In this document: in pieces, positions 17,276-25,216 of the stretch
Position numbering within the stretch: the first letter of the stretch is position 1
Layout: every line of letters begins with the position of its first letter
Source of the DNA: Halanaerobium sp964649895
Lineage (GTDB): Bacteria > Bacillota > Halanaerobiia > Halanaerobiales > Halanaerobiaceae
Reading direction: 5' to 3'
Assembly (NCBI GenBank): GCA_964649895.1
Contig: CAZYRX010000005.1
Span: 1-64,000, forward strand
Length of the DNA stretch: 64,000 bases
The notes under the pieces: generated by a model
The model's input: only the letters and a program-made list of their open reading frames with translations
Databases searched by the model: none
Told to the model about the DNA's origin: nothing
Position numbers and translations under genes: made by a program

Positions 17276-17785
17276 TTGCAGACAAACAAAATGATAAAAG
17301 CAGCATTAATGACTGCTCTCACAGCTGTTGGAGCATACTTGATAATACCACTACCATTTTCACCTGTTCCTATTACATTACAAACTTTTTTTGTATTGTT
17401 ATCAGGAAGATTATTGGGTAAAAAATATGGTGTTCTCTCACAAATTGTATATTTACTTTTAGGTGCTGCTGGTTTACCAATATTTTCTGGGGGACGTGGA
17501 GGAATTGGGATCCTTATCGGTCCCACAGGTGGTTTTTTAATTAGTTTTATTATTGCAGCTTGGATAGCTGGACATTATTCAGAAAATAAAATGAAGAACT
17601 TCTTAATTTATACTGCTGCTGTAATTAGTAATTACATAATAGGAAGTATCTATTTTATATTGATTACTGGTACTGGATTGATATCTGCTTTAAATATGAC
17701 AGTAATCCCCTTTATACCTGGAGATATATTTAAAATATTATTGATTATCATAATTGCTCCAATTATTGAAAAAAGACTTAAATAG
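17276..17785 (+). CDS. bioY: Biotin transporter S component
   Basis: BioY family ECF S component, 169 aa, six hydrophobic segments, with the family's ISLPFSPVPITLQTF-like stretch (here IPLPFSPVPITLQTF), GKKYGVLSQIVYLLLGAAGLP and GPTGGFL. It binds biotin and uses an ECF energizing module encoded elsewhere, or acts alone as some BioYs do. Start is TTG with AAAGGGAG six bases upstream; ATG at 17291 is the alternative. One of only three plus-strand genes; no biotin synthesis gene is adjacent. Confidence 0.93.
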   Translation: MQTNKMIKAALMTALTAVGAYLIIPLPFSPVPITLQTFFVLLSGRLLGKKYGVLSQIVYLLLGAAGLPIFSGGRGGIGILIGPTGGFLISFIIAAWIAGHYSENKMKNFLIYTAAVISNYIIGSIYFILITGTGLISALNMTVIPFIPGDIFKILLIIIIAPIIEKRLK

Positions 17786-17791
17786 AACACT

Positions 17792-18103
17792 TTATCTAAA
17801 AGGCAAATTATTAAAATCAAAAATCCTCTCTCTAAAATTAGGAAATATATGAACAGGTTGATAGTTTATTAGATAATATATATAATAAGCAGACAATAGA
17901 ATAACTATTAAAGGTACTAAAAACCAGAATCTGCTATTTTGCAGCAGAACATGAAGTCCATATATTATTAATAGAACAGGCCAGTAGTTTCTTAAAAAAA
18001 GTGCAAAATTCAAATTATACTGGCCCATAGTTTCTCCAAAAAATAATATACCGGCTATTATAAAGAGAAGTCCCATCAGTATCCTGTCTTTATTATTATT
18101 CAT
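17792..18103 (-). CDS. Small membrane protein, LiaI/LiaF-like transmembrane region
   Basis: 103 aa with a short basic head and three hydrophobic segments (about 10-30, 37-55, 62-80), a pattern of the LiaI-LiaF-type TM region common in PspC/phage-shock-like envelope stress loci. It overlaps the upstream PspC gene by eight bases, so the two are coexpressed. Start ATG at 18103 with AGGTGA five bases upstream. Function beyond envelope stress association is not shown. Converges with bioY, six bases away, with no clear terminator between them. Confidence 0.6.
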   Translation of the reverse strand: MNNNKDRILMGLLFIIAGILFFGETMGQYNLNFALFLRNYWPVLLIIYGLHVLLQNSRFWFLVPLIVILLSAYYIYYLINYQPVHIFPNFRERIFDFNNLPFR

Positions 18104-18560
18104 TATTATCACCTTTTAAAAGCAAAAATCCTGCAGCAACTAAAATTAGCGGCCAGTATCTTTCCCAGTATAAATCTGGTATCCAGATATCAAGCAAAAA
18201 TATAGATCCTACAATGATTAATATTACTGCAAAAAGTTTTCTCCTTCTATTATCTTTAGAAGAGCTGGATTTATATTCTTCTCTTCCAGATTCTTCTTTG
18301 TAATTTTCATCTTCTTTACTTGATGTAGTTCTTTCTTCGATATAATAATCATCAGGCATATTTCTGCCATCTCTAACTGGTTCTTCTGACATTACAACCC
18401 AAGCAATTAAATAAGCTATTAAACCAACACCTTGAAATAAGAATATAAATAATACTGCTAGTCTAATAAAAGTAGAATCTACATTAAAATATTCAGCTAG
18501 ACCTCCACACACACCTGCAATCATACGATCATTACGAGAACGATATAATTTTCTGTTCAA
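18096..18560 (-). CDS. PspC domain protein
   Basis: 154 aa. Residues 1-60 are a PspC domain (LYRSRNDRMIAGVCGGLAEY, then a hydrophobic helix), followed by a charged serine-rich linker (about 65-105) and a C-terminal hydrophobic hairpin. PspC proteins monitor membrane stress. TTG at 18560 is chosen because GGAAG lies seven bases upstream. Coupled to the next small membrane gene; promoter at 18673-18701. Confidence 0.85.
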   Translation of the reverse strand: MNRKLYRSRNDRMIAGVCGGLAEYFNVDSTFIRLAVLFIFLFQGVGLIAYLIAWVVMSEEPVRDGRNMPDDYYIEERTTSSKEDENYKEESGREEYKSSSSKDNRRRKLFAVILIIVGSIFLLDIWIPDLYWERYWPLILVAAGFLLLKGDNNE

Positions 18561-18672
18561 AACAAATCTTCCTTTCAAAGTTGAATTTAAAATTTTACAA
18601 TATACTTTTATAAAAAATATTTGCTTGATCTATTAGTTTAAATAATTATAATCTTATTATTTCTATGATAAT

Positions 18673-18701
18673 AGTATCGCAGATTTATCTTTAGTTGTCA
18701 A
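18673..18701 (-). promoter_or_regulatory. Promoter of the PspC operon
   Basis: Minus strand TTGACA (18696-18701), 17 nt, GATACT (18673-18678). Its -35 shares two bases with the terminator stem of the preceding ABC transporter gene. Confidence 0.75.
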
Positions 18702-18739
18702 AATACTAACCGGACTGAAAACAGTCCGGTTAGTATTTT
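18700..18739 (-). terminator. Terminator of the ABC exporter gene
   Basis: Perfect 18-bp stem with a four-A loop (18700-18717 and 18722-18739), overlapping the stop codon, with TTTT at the end of the stem on the minus strand. Confidence 0.92.
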
Positions 18740-20465
18740 AAACAGCTAATTCATCTTTGAATTGTTCATTATACAATTGAGAGTATTCTCCGTCCTGACT
18801 TATCAGCTCACTGTGAGAACCTCTTTCAACAATACCTTCATCTGTTAAAACAATTATCTGATCAGAGTTAATAACCGTAGAAAGCCTGTGAGCAACAACA
18901 AGAGTTGTTCTTCCCTCTGCAAGTTTTTCCAGTGATTTTTGAATTATTTTTTCACTTCTGTTATCTAGAGAAGAAGTAGCTTCATCTAGAATAAGAATAG
19001 GTGGATTTTTCAAAAAAGATCTTGCAATTGAGAGCCTCTGTTTTTGACCACCTGATAATTTGACTCCTCTTTCTCCTATATCAGTATCGTAACCATCTTT
19101 TAAAGAAAGAATAAAGTCATGTGCATTTGCTTTTTTAGCTGCCTCGATTATATCTTCATCTAAAGCATTACTATTACCATATGCTATGTTTTCTCTAACT
19201 GTTCCATTGAAGAGAAAAACATCCTGCTGTACTATTCCAATATTCTTCCTTAGAGATTCAAGAGTAACATCTTTAATATTTATACCATCAATTTTGAGTT
19301 CTCCTGCATCAATCTCATAAAATCTCGGCAGCAGTTTTGTTAATGTTGATTTACCCGCACCTGAAGGGCCGACAAAAGCAATTGTTTCACCAGGTTCAAT
19401 AGTTATATTTACATTCTCTAATACTTTATCATGATTATCATACCCAAATGTTATATTATCATATTCTATTAATCCCTCAACATCTTTTAATACAGCTGCA
19501 TCTTCTTCATCAACTATTTCTGGATCTACTTCAAGCAGCTCTTTAAAGCGGCTGAAACCTGACATTCCTCGCTGAAACTGTTCATTAAAATTAACTAAAC
19601 GTCGAATGGGATTCATAAACATATTAACATAAAATAAAAATGCAACCATCTGACCTGTTGTAAGTGAACCAACGTAAATAAAGTAACCACCTGCAGCTAG
19701 AGTTGTAAGCATAATTAAATTGATAAAAAAATTCATTCCAGAATGGAATTTAGCCATATTTTTCATTGCATACTCACGAGAACGTCTATAATTATGGTTA
19801 CCCTCACAAAATTTTTCATTTTCATAATCTTCATTAGTAAATGATTTTACTACTCTAATCCCACTTAGACTATCTTCAACAATTGTGTTTACCTCTGCCA
19901 TCTTTTCTCTGATTACTTTTAGAGCTTCATACATTTTTTCTCCCAAATGAAGAGAAAAGAAAAACATAATTGGGATTAAAGCAAAAGTAAATAGAGCCAA
20001 CTGCCAATGCATATTTACTAAGATTAGAAAAGAACCAATAAGCAGCATTGAAGAAATAAAAATATCTTCTGGACCGTGATGTGCAAGCTCCGAAATATTA
20101 TTAAGGTCATTTACCACTCGGGACATTAAATATCCTACTTTATTGTTATCATAAAATTTAAAAGAAAGCTTTTGTAAATGGGTAAACAATTCTGAGCGCA
20201 TATCAGTTTCCATTCTGATACCAACGACATGCCCCCAAAAATGTACTATATATTGAAACAAATATCTTAACAAATATAGTACCAGAAGTACTGCAGAAAT
20301 TCTAATCATCATATTTAAATTTCGCTGTGGAAAATAATCATCTATTAAACGCTGAATAAAAACTGGAAAAACTAAATCAAGTCCAGACATTAAAAAAGCA
20401 CAAATAATGTCTACAGTAAATAATTTCCAGTGATTTTTATAATAACTCGCAAATTTTTTTAGCAT
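18738..20465 (-). CDS. ABC exporter, fused permease and ATPase (MsbA/BmrA-like)
   Basis: 575 aa half-transporter. Residues 1-310 hold six transmembrane helices of the type I exporter fold; the ATPase follows with Walker A GPSGAGKST, signature LSGGQKQR, Walker B ILILDEATSSLD and the switch His in AHRLSTV. It probably works as a homodimer exporting a lipid, drug or peptide; the substrate cannot be told. It is monocistronic, between its own promoter (20491-20519) and a strong terminator. AAAGGAATGAG precedes the ATG. Confidence 0.92.
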   Translation of the reverse strand: MLKKFASYYKNHWKLFTVDIICAFLMSGLDLVFPVFIQRLIDDYFPQRNLNMMIRISAVLLVLYLLRYLFQYIVHFWGHVVGIRMETDMRSELFTHLQKLSFKFYDNNKVGYLMSRVVNDLNNISELAHHGPEDIFISSMLLIGSFLILVNMHWQLALFTFALIPIMFFFSLHLGEKMYEALKVIREKMAEVNTIVEDSLSGIRVVKSFTNEDYENEKFCEGNHNYRRSREYAMKNMAKFHSGMNFFINLIMLTTLAAGGYFIYVGSLTTGQMVAFLFYVNMFMNPIRRLVNFNEQFQRGMSGFSRFKELLEVDPEIVDEEDAAVLKDVEGLIEYDNITFGYDNHDKVLENVNITIEPGETIAFVGPSGAGKSTLTKLLPRFYEIDAGELKIDGINIKDVTLESLRKNIGIVQQDVFLFNGTVRENIAYGNSNALDEDIIEAAKKANAHDFILSLKDGYDTDIGERGVKLSGGQKQRLSIARSFLKNPPILILDEATSSLDNRSEKIIQKSLEKLAEGRTTLVVAHRLSTVINSDQIIVLTDEGIVERGSHSELISQDGEYSQLYNEQFKDELAV

Positions 20466-20490
20466 CTTCTCATTCCTTTTTTATAAATGT

Positions 20491-20519
20491 ATTATAACCT
20501 CCAAAATTTATTTAGTCAA
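20491..20519 (-). promoter_or_regulatory. Promoter of the ABC exporter gene
   Basis: Minus strand TTGACT (20514-20519), 17 nt, TATAAT (20491-20496), giving a leader of about 20 nt. I see nothing further in 20520-20631. Confidence 0.8.
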
Positions 20520-20631
20520 CCTCTCGTAAGAATTTAAATTTTTATAATAATGGAGTAAAAAATTATGAGTCATTTTATTATAGTTTAATAAAATTTTTCT
20601 TATATTTAATGTTTGCTTTTATAGAAGTTAA

Positions 20632-20683
20632 AATCCCCTATATAGACAGATTTAGGTATATTATCTGCCTACCATAGGGGATT
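20632..20683 (-). terminator. Terminator of the pst-phoU operon
   Basis: Outer stem AATCCCCTAT/ATAGGGGATT (20632-20641, 20674-20683) with an inner AGACAGAT/ATCTGCCT-type stem, about 80 nt after the phoU stop, then TTTT on the minus strand. Confidence 0.75.
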
Positions 20684-20765
20684 GTCTAGCTTTAAAAATA
20701 TAGTAGGGTTCAACTATTTACTTTTATTATATTATTAACAAATGATAAAACTAAAGGTTTTAATA

Positions 20766-21416
20766 TTATTTTCTTTCTCCTGTTTTCATATATATAGTTC
20801 TTTCACAAATGTTTGTAGAATGATCACCAATTCTTTCGAGATAACGGCTGATAAACATCAATGATGTCCCCTGCGGAATATTTTCGCAGTCTTCACTCAT
20901 TATGCTTATCAACTCTGCTTGTATTTGTTCATCAAAAAGATCGACTTCTTCATCTCTTTCAATTACTTTACTAGCAAGTTCTAAATCCATATTAACAAAC
21001 GCTCTAAGAGCATTCTGCAGTCTTTCTACCACAAGATCAGTCATTTTAGGTAAATTCTGCATTTGCTTAATTAATTTATCCTGTCCTATTTCTTTTACCC
21101 TATAAGCAATATTAGAGGCATGATCTCCAATCCTCTCTAAATCAGTTGCCAATTTAGAGATCACAATTATTTTTCTCAAATCTATAGCTACAGGCTGCTG
21201 TAAAGCAATTAAGCGCGTACATTTTTCTTCTAATTCCACTTCGTAATCATCTATAATATCATCATCTTCTATTATTTGATCAGCAAGTTCCATATCCTTA
21301 TTTACTAATGATTCTATACTGTTACGAATACTCTCTCCGACAATGCTTCCCATTTTTAACATTTCATTTTCTAATTCTTTTAACTCTATGTGAAAACTCT
21401 TACGGGAATCACTCAT
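20766..21416 (-). CDS. phoU: Phosphate transport regulator PhoU
   Basis: 216 aa all-helical protein of two PhoU repeats, each with the metal-binding pattern (DIIDDYEVELEEKC and ERDEEVDLFDEQI) and the RIGDHASNIAYR / RIGDHSTNICER motifs. It couples Pst transport to PhoR, damping the Pho response in high phosphate. Start ATG at 21416 with AAGGAGG eight bases upstream. Last gene of pstSCAB-phoU. Confidence 0.95.
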   Translation of the reverse strand: MSDSRKSFHIELKELENEMLKMGSIVGESIRNSIESLVNKDMELADQIIEDDDIIDDYEVELEEKCTRLIALQQPVAIDLRKIIVISKLATDLERIGDHASNIAYRVKEIGQDKLIKQMQNLPKMTDLVVERLQNALRAFVNMDLELASKVIERDEEVDLFDEQIQAELISIMSEDCENIPQGTSLMFISRYLERIGDHSTNICERTIYMKTGERK

Positions 21417-21489
21417 TTGATATTCCTCCTTAAACATCTTTTGAAATATTATACTCCATTTATAATAAGCTGTAAAGAATTCTGGGGTT

Positions 21490-22248
21490 TTATCCAAATC
21501 TACCTGTTATATAATCTTCTGTTCTTTGATCAGAAGGATTTTCAAAAATTTTATCAGTCTTATCAAACTCAACTAAATCACCCATTAAGAAAAATCCAGT
21601 ATTATCTGAAACTCGGGCAGCCTGCTGCATGCTGTGTGTTACAATAACTATTGTATATTCTTTTTTTAATTCATCAATTAAATCTTCAATTTTTGCTGTT
21701 GCAACCGGGTCAAGAGCAGAAGCGGGTTCATCCATTAATAAAACTTCAGGCTTTACAGCTAAAGCCCTTGCAATACAAAGCCTTTGCTGCTGTCCTCCTG
21801 ATAAACCTAAAGCAGAGTCATTTAAACGGTCTTTTACTTCGTCAAATAACGCAGCACCTTTTAAACTTTTTTCAACAATTTCTTCTAATTCACTCTTGTC
21901 TTTAACACCATGAATCCTTGGTCCATAAGCAACATTGTCAAAAACAGATTTAGGAAAAGGATTTGGCTGCTGAAAAACCATCCCAACCCTTTTCCTTAGT
22001 TCAACAACATCTATATTTGGCTTATATATATTTTCTCCATCAAAGAGTACTTCTCCTTCAACTCGCGTATCATCTATTAAATCATTCATTCTGTTTAAAG
22101 TCCTTAAAAAAGTTGATTTACCACATCCAGAAGGACCAATTAAAGCTGTCACTTTATTTTCTTCCATTGGCATACTTATATTTTTTAAAGCTTGAAAATC
22201 ATCATAATAAAAATTTAAATTTTTGACTTCCATTCTTTTTTTGATCAT
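21490..22248 (-). CDS. pstB: Phosphate ABC transporter ATP-binding protein
   Basis: ATPase of the high-affinity phosphate importer, 252 aa. Walker A GPSGCGKSTFLRTLNRMNDL (the NRM(N/H)D segment is PstB-specific), signature LSGGQQQR, Walker B VLLMDEPASALDP, switch VTHSMQQAARVSD. AAAGGAG precedes the ATG. It follows pstA with 17 nt between. Confidence 0.97.
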   Translation of the reverse strand: MIKKRMEVKNLNFYYDDFQALKNISMPMEENKVTALIGPSGCGKSTFLRTLNRMNDLIDDTRVEGEVLFDGENIYKPNIDVVELRKRVGMVFQQPNPFPKSVFDNVAYGPRIHGVKDKSELEEIVEKSLKGAALFDEVKDRLNDSALGLSGGQQQRLCIARALAVKPEVLLMDEPASALDPVATAKIEDLIDELKKEYTIVIVTHSMQQAARVSDNTGFFLMGDLVEFDKTDKIFENPSDQRTEDYITGRFG

Positions 22249-22265
22249 AATTTACTCCTTTCAAA

Positions 22266-23132
22266 TTAATTTCTTATTTTTTTACTAAATTTAATTCTCA
22301 TCACTATTGCTATTAAATTAATCAAAAGCACTAGAACAATCAAAACAACTGCAGTACCATAGGCAATTGGTATCTGTTTGGCAGGAAATGTCCCAGTTGA
22401 TACAAGTGCATAAATATTATAAGGCAAAGCCATCACTTCAGAAAAAACAGATTTTGGCAGACGCATCGAAAAAAATGTTGCTGCGGTAAAAATGATGGGG
22501 GCAGTTTCTCCAGCTACTCTTCCGACTCCCAAAATGCATCCAGTAAGTATACCTGGCATTGCTGCAGGTAATACTACATTTTTAATTGTCTGCCATTTTG
22601 TAGCTCCAAGTGCTAAAGATGAACTCCTGTATTCATCTGGCACTGACATCAGTGCTTCTTCTGAGGCTCTGATTATCGTTGGCAATATAACTATAGCTAA
22701 GGTAAGAGAACCAGACAAAATAGATACTCCAAAACCAAAATACTTAACAAATACTGATAATCCAAATAAACCAAAGACTACAGATGGAACACCGGCAAGA
22801 TTATTTACTCCAATCCTGATTATCCTAATTATCTTACCTTTATGAGCATATTCAGTCATATAGATAGCTGCAAAAACTCCAAGAGGAGTTGCAGCAAGTA
22901 TTGCTCCAGTAACCAAGTAGAAAGATCCTAGAATTGCAGGTAATATACCACCCTCAGTCATTCCATTTTTGGGCATAGAAAGTAAGAAGTCAAAGCTGAT
23001 TATCCCTATTCCTCTTTGAAAAATAAAAAATATAATTATACCCAAAACAGCTAAAGAAATAAGCAAACATAAGCCTAATATATTAAAAACAATTTTTTGT
23101 GTTAATTTTTTTTTCGTTAACTTTTTTTCCAT
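22266..23132 (-). CDS. pstA: Phosphate ABC transporter permease
   Basis: 288 aa with six hydrophobic helices and the inner-membrane component EAA-loop near residues 175-195 (EYRSSSLALGATKWQTIKNVVLPAAMPG region). Forms the channel with PstC. Its ATG overlaps the pstC stop as TAATG, so translation is coupled. Confidence 0.95.
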   Translation of the reverse strand: MEKKLTKKKLTQKIVFNILGLCLLISLAVLGIIIFFIFQRGIGIISFDFLLSMPKNGMTEGGILPAILGSFYLVTGAILAATPLGVFAAIYMTEYAHKGKIIRIIRIGVNNLAGVPSVVFGLFGLSVFVKYFGFGVSILSGSLTLAIVILPTIIRASEEALMSVPDEYRSSSLALGATKWQTIKNVVLPAAMPGILTGCILGVGRVAGETAPIIFTAATFFSMRLPKSVFSEVMALPYNIYALVSTGTFPAKQIPIAYGTAVVLIVLVLLINLIAIVMRIKFSKKIRN

Positions 23133-24019
23133 TAGTCACCACTCACCTTCTCCTTAAATCTTTGTTGAGCTATGTCAGCAAAGATATTGAAAACAAGAGT
23201 AATCAAAAATAGTACAATTGCTATTCCAAATAAAGCCTGATAGTGTGTGCTTCCCACAGAGGCTTCTCCCATCTCAGCTGCAATAGTTGATGTCATTGGA
23301 CGAACAGGTTTTAAAATATTGCTTGGAAACAAGGCTGCTCCTCCAGCTACCATCAAAACAGTCATGGTCTCTCCAATTGCTCGACCCATACCGAGAATAA
23401 TAGCGGTTACAATACCAGAAGTAGCAGTAGGTAAAATAACTCTAACCATTGTTTCTAGACGATTACCACCTAAAGCTAAAGAAGCATCTCTGAAACTTTT
23501 AGGAACTGCTGTTATAGCATCTTCTGCAAGACTCACAATAGTAGGCAGTGCCATAATACCTAACATTATCATTGCTGTTAGTGCAGTAAGCCCAGTAGGA
23601 AGACCAAAAATATCCTGCAGAAAGGGTCCTAATATTTTCATTCCAAATAGACCATAAATTACTGAGGGCACTCCAGCCAGCATTTCAATAGTTGGTTTTA
23701 CTATATTTTTATATTTTTTTGGCAGTATATAAGAAATATAAATAGCAGAAGCAACACCAAATGGAACTGCAACCACCATTGCTCCAATGGTAACAACAAT
23801 TGAAGCAGAAAGTAAATTAAAAATTCCAAATCCTGGTGGATCATAGGTTGGATACCACTCAGTACCAAATAAAAAGTCAAATAGACCTACCTTAGTGAAA
23901 ATTGGAGCACCTTCATTAAAGAGCACAATTATTATACCTGTTAAAAATAATATTGAAGAGAAAGCAAAGAACAGAAGTAATTTTTCGATTATCTTTTCTT
24001 TTGTCTTCCAGTTTAACAT
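23132..24019 (-). CDS. pstC: Phosphate ABC transporter permease
   Basis: 295 aa, six helices, EAA-loop (FRDASLALGGNRLETMVRV) near residues 180-200 and the RAIGETMTVLMVAGG stretch typical of PstC. ATG at 24019 has GGGAGGGG about eight bases upstream; a GTG three codons earlier is possible. Separated from pstS by a strong hairpin at 24082-24107. Confidence 0.95.
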   Translation of the reverse strand: MLNWKTKEKIIEKLLLFFAFSSILFLTGIIIVLFNEGAPIFTKVGLFDFLFGTEWYPTYDPPGFGIFNLLSASIVVTIGAMVVAVPFGVASAIYISYILPKKYKNIVKPTIEMLAGVPSVIYGLFGMKILGPFLQDIFGLPTGLTALTAMIMLGIMALPTIVSLAEDAITAVPKSFRDASLALGGNRLETMVRVILPTATSGIVTAIILGMGRAIGETMTVLMVAGGAALFPSNILKPVRPMTSTIAAEMGEASVGSTHYQALFGIAIVLFLITLVFNIFADIAQQRFKEKVSGD

Positions 24020-24081
24020 ATCTTTCACCCCTCCCGTAAATAAATTAAATAAGCTTTAAAATAATATAAATAAACATTGAG

Positions 24082-24107
24082 AAAAAGGGAGAGGCCTCTC
24101 CCTTTTT
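24082..24107 (-). terminator. Intraoperon attenuator between pstS and pstC
   Basis: Perfect 26-bp palindrome (AAAAAGGGAGAGG and its complement) with a T5 tail on the minus strand, 70 nt after the pstS stop. It has terminator form, yet no separate promoter is evident before pstC, so it probably lets only part of the transcripts continue, giving more binding protein than permease. Confidence 0.8.
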
Positions 24108-24177
24108 CTAATCCATACTAGTACTATTTTATATATTGTTTATCTATTTATCATATTTATTAAATAATAATTTTATT

Positions 24178-24999
24178 TTAGTGAAGAGGTACAAATCCTA
24201 ACTCTTCAACTAATCCTTGTCCTTCATTGCTAAGTACAAAGTTAATAAATGAATTTGTCAAACCTTCTGGCCATCCATCAGTAAACATAAATAATGGACG
24301 TGCTATTGGAAATGCTCCACTTGCAACAGTTTCGTTTGAAGGCATTACTCCATTAACAGCAACAGTTTTTGTAGTATCATCAAGGTAGCCAAGTCCTACA
24401 TAACCAATTCCATTTTCAGTACTTGCAACTGTACTTGCAACTGCACCATTAGAAGCCTGCAGTAAAGCACCCTGCATTAGTCTTTCTCCACCAAGAGCAA
24501 TTTCTCCAAATACTTCAAAAGTACCTGAACTTGAATCTCTAGATACAACTACTATCTCTTTGTCTGGGCCGCCAAATTCTGACCAATTTGTAGCTTCTCC
24601 TGTATAAATTGCCTGAATATCTTCTAACGATAGTCCTTCAACAGAGTTAGAAGGATGAACTACTACCGCAATACCATCCATAGCTACTCTATGAGGTACA
24701 GGGAAAATGCCATTTTCTACTGCAGCTTCTACTTCTTCTTGTTTGATAAATCTTGAAGCATCTGCAATATTAACTGCACCATCAATTAAAGCTGCAATAC
24801 CATTACCAGAACCACCACCACGAACAGAAATATTCACATCAGAATTATTTTCCATGTAGACCTCAGCAGCTTTTTGAGCTATCGGAAGAACTGTAGATGA
24901 ACCCTGAATAGTTAAGGTTTCTTGAGCTAATACACTAAAAGAAATAAGAGAAACTAGAACTAAAGCCATAACAATAACAATAGAATAATTTTTTTTCAT
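24178..24999 (-). CDS. pstS: Phosphate-binding protein
   Basis: Extracytoplasmic phosphate-binding component, 273 aa. After a signal peptide (about 1-25, likely cut after SVLA) come TIQGSSTVLPIAQ and VRGGGSGNGIAAL, the phosphate-binding loops, and SRDSSSGTFEVF. There is no cysteine at the cleavage site, so unlike most Firmicute PstS it is not a lipoprotein. Preceded by a Pho box and followed by an attenuator. AAGGGGG lies before the ATG. Confidence 0.95.
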   Translation of the reverse strand: MKKNYSIVIVMALVLVSLISFSVLAQETLTIQGSSTVLPIAQKAAEVYMENNSDVNISVRGGGSGNGIAALIDGAVNIADASRFIKQEEVEAAVENGIFPVPHRVAMDGIAVVVHPSNSVEGLSLEDIQAIYTGEATNWSEFGGPDKEIVVVSRDSSSGTFEVFGEIALGGERLMQGALLQASNGAVASTVASTENGIGYVGLGYLDDTTKTVAVNGVMPSNETVASGAFPIARPLFMFTDGWPEGLTNSFINFVLSNEGQGLVEELGFVPLH

Positions 25000-25068
25000 T
25001 TTAATTATTTTCCCCCTTAAGGATTTTGTTTTTTTATTTTTTACTCTATTTATAATTTAACACCCCAA

Positions 25069-25107
25069 TGTTAAAACACTATTACTCCTTTGTTAACAAA
25101 ACGTTAA
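25069..25107 (-). promoter_or_regulatory. Pho box upstream of pstS
   Basis: On the minus strand TTAACG/A hexamers start at 25102-25107, 25091-25096 and 25069-25074, that is in register at 11 and 22 bp, the spacing of TT(A/T/C)ACA repeats bound by PhoP in Firmicutes. The fourth register position (25080-25085) is degenerate. A possible -10 (TATAAA, 25049-25054) follows. Confidence 0.75.
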
Positions 25108-25114
25108 AAAACAA

Positions 25115-25140
25115 AAAACCGCCCTAAAAAGAGCGGTTTT
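25115..25140 (-). terminator. Terminator of phoP-phoR
   Basis: Stem AAAACCGC/GCGGTTTT (25115-25122, 25133-25140) followed on the minus strand by TTTTTTGTTTTTT, about 80 nt after the phoR stop and directly upstream of the Pho box. Confidence 0.9.
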
Positions 25141-25216
25141 GAGATAATAACTGCATAAATTACTATAATTATATTATAATAATTGATTAATAATAAAATA
25201 AATATTATATTTTCAG

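Noticed and set aside
17185..17526. Minus-strand frame opposite bioY
   Set aside because: Composition is that of a reverse-complement shadow, and the BioY protein on the plus strand is unmistakable.
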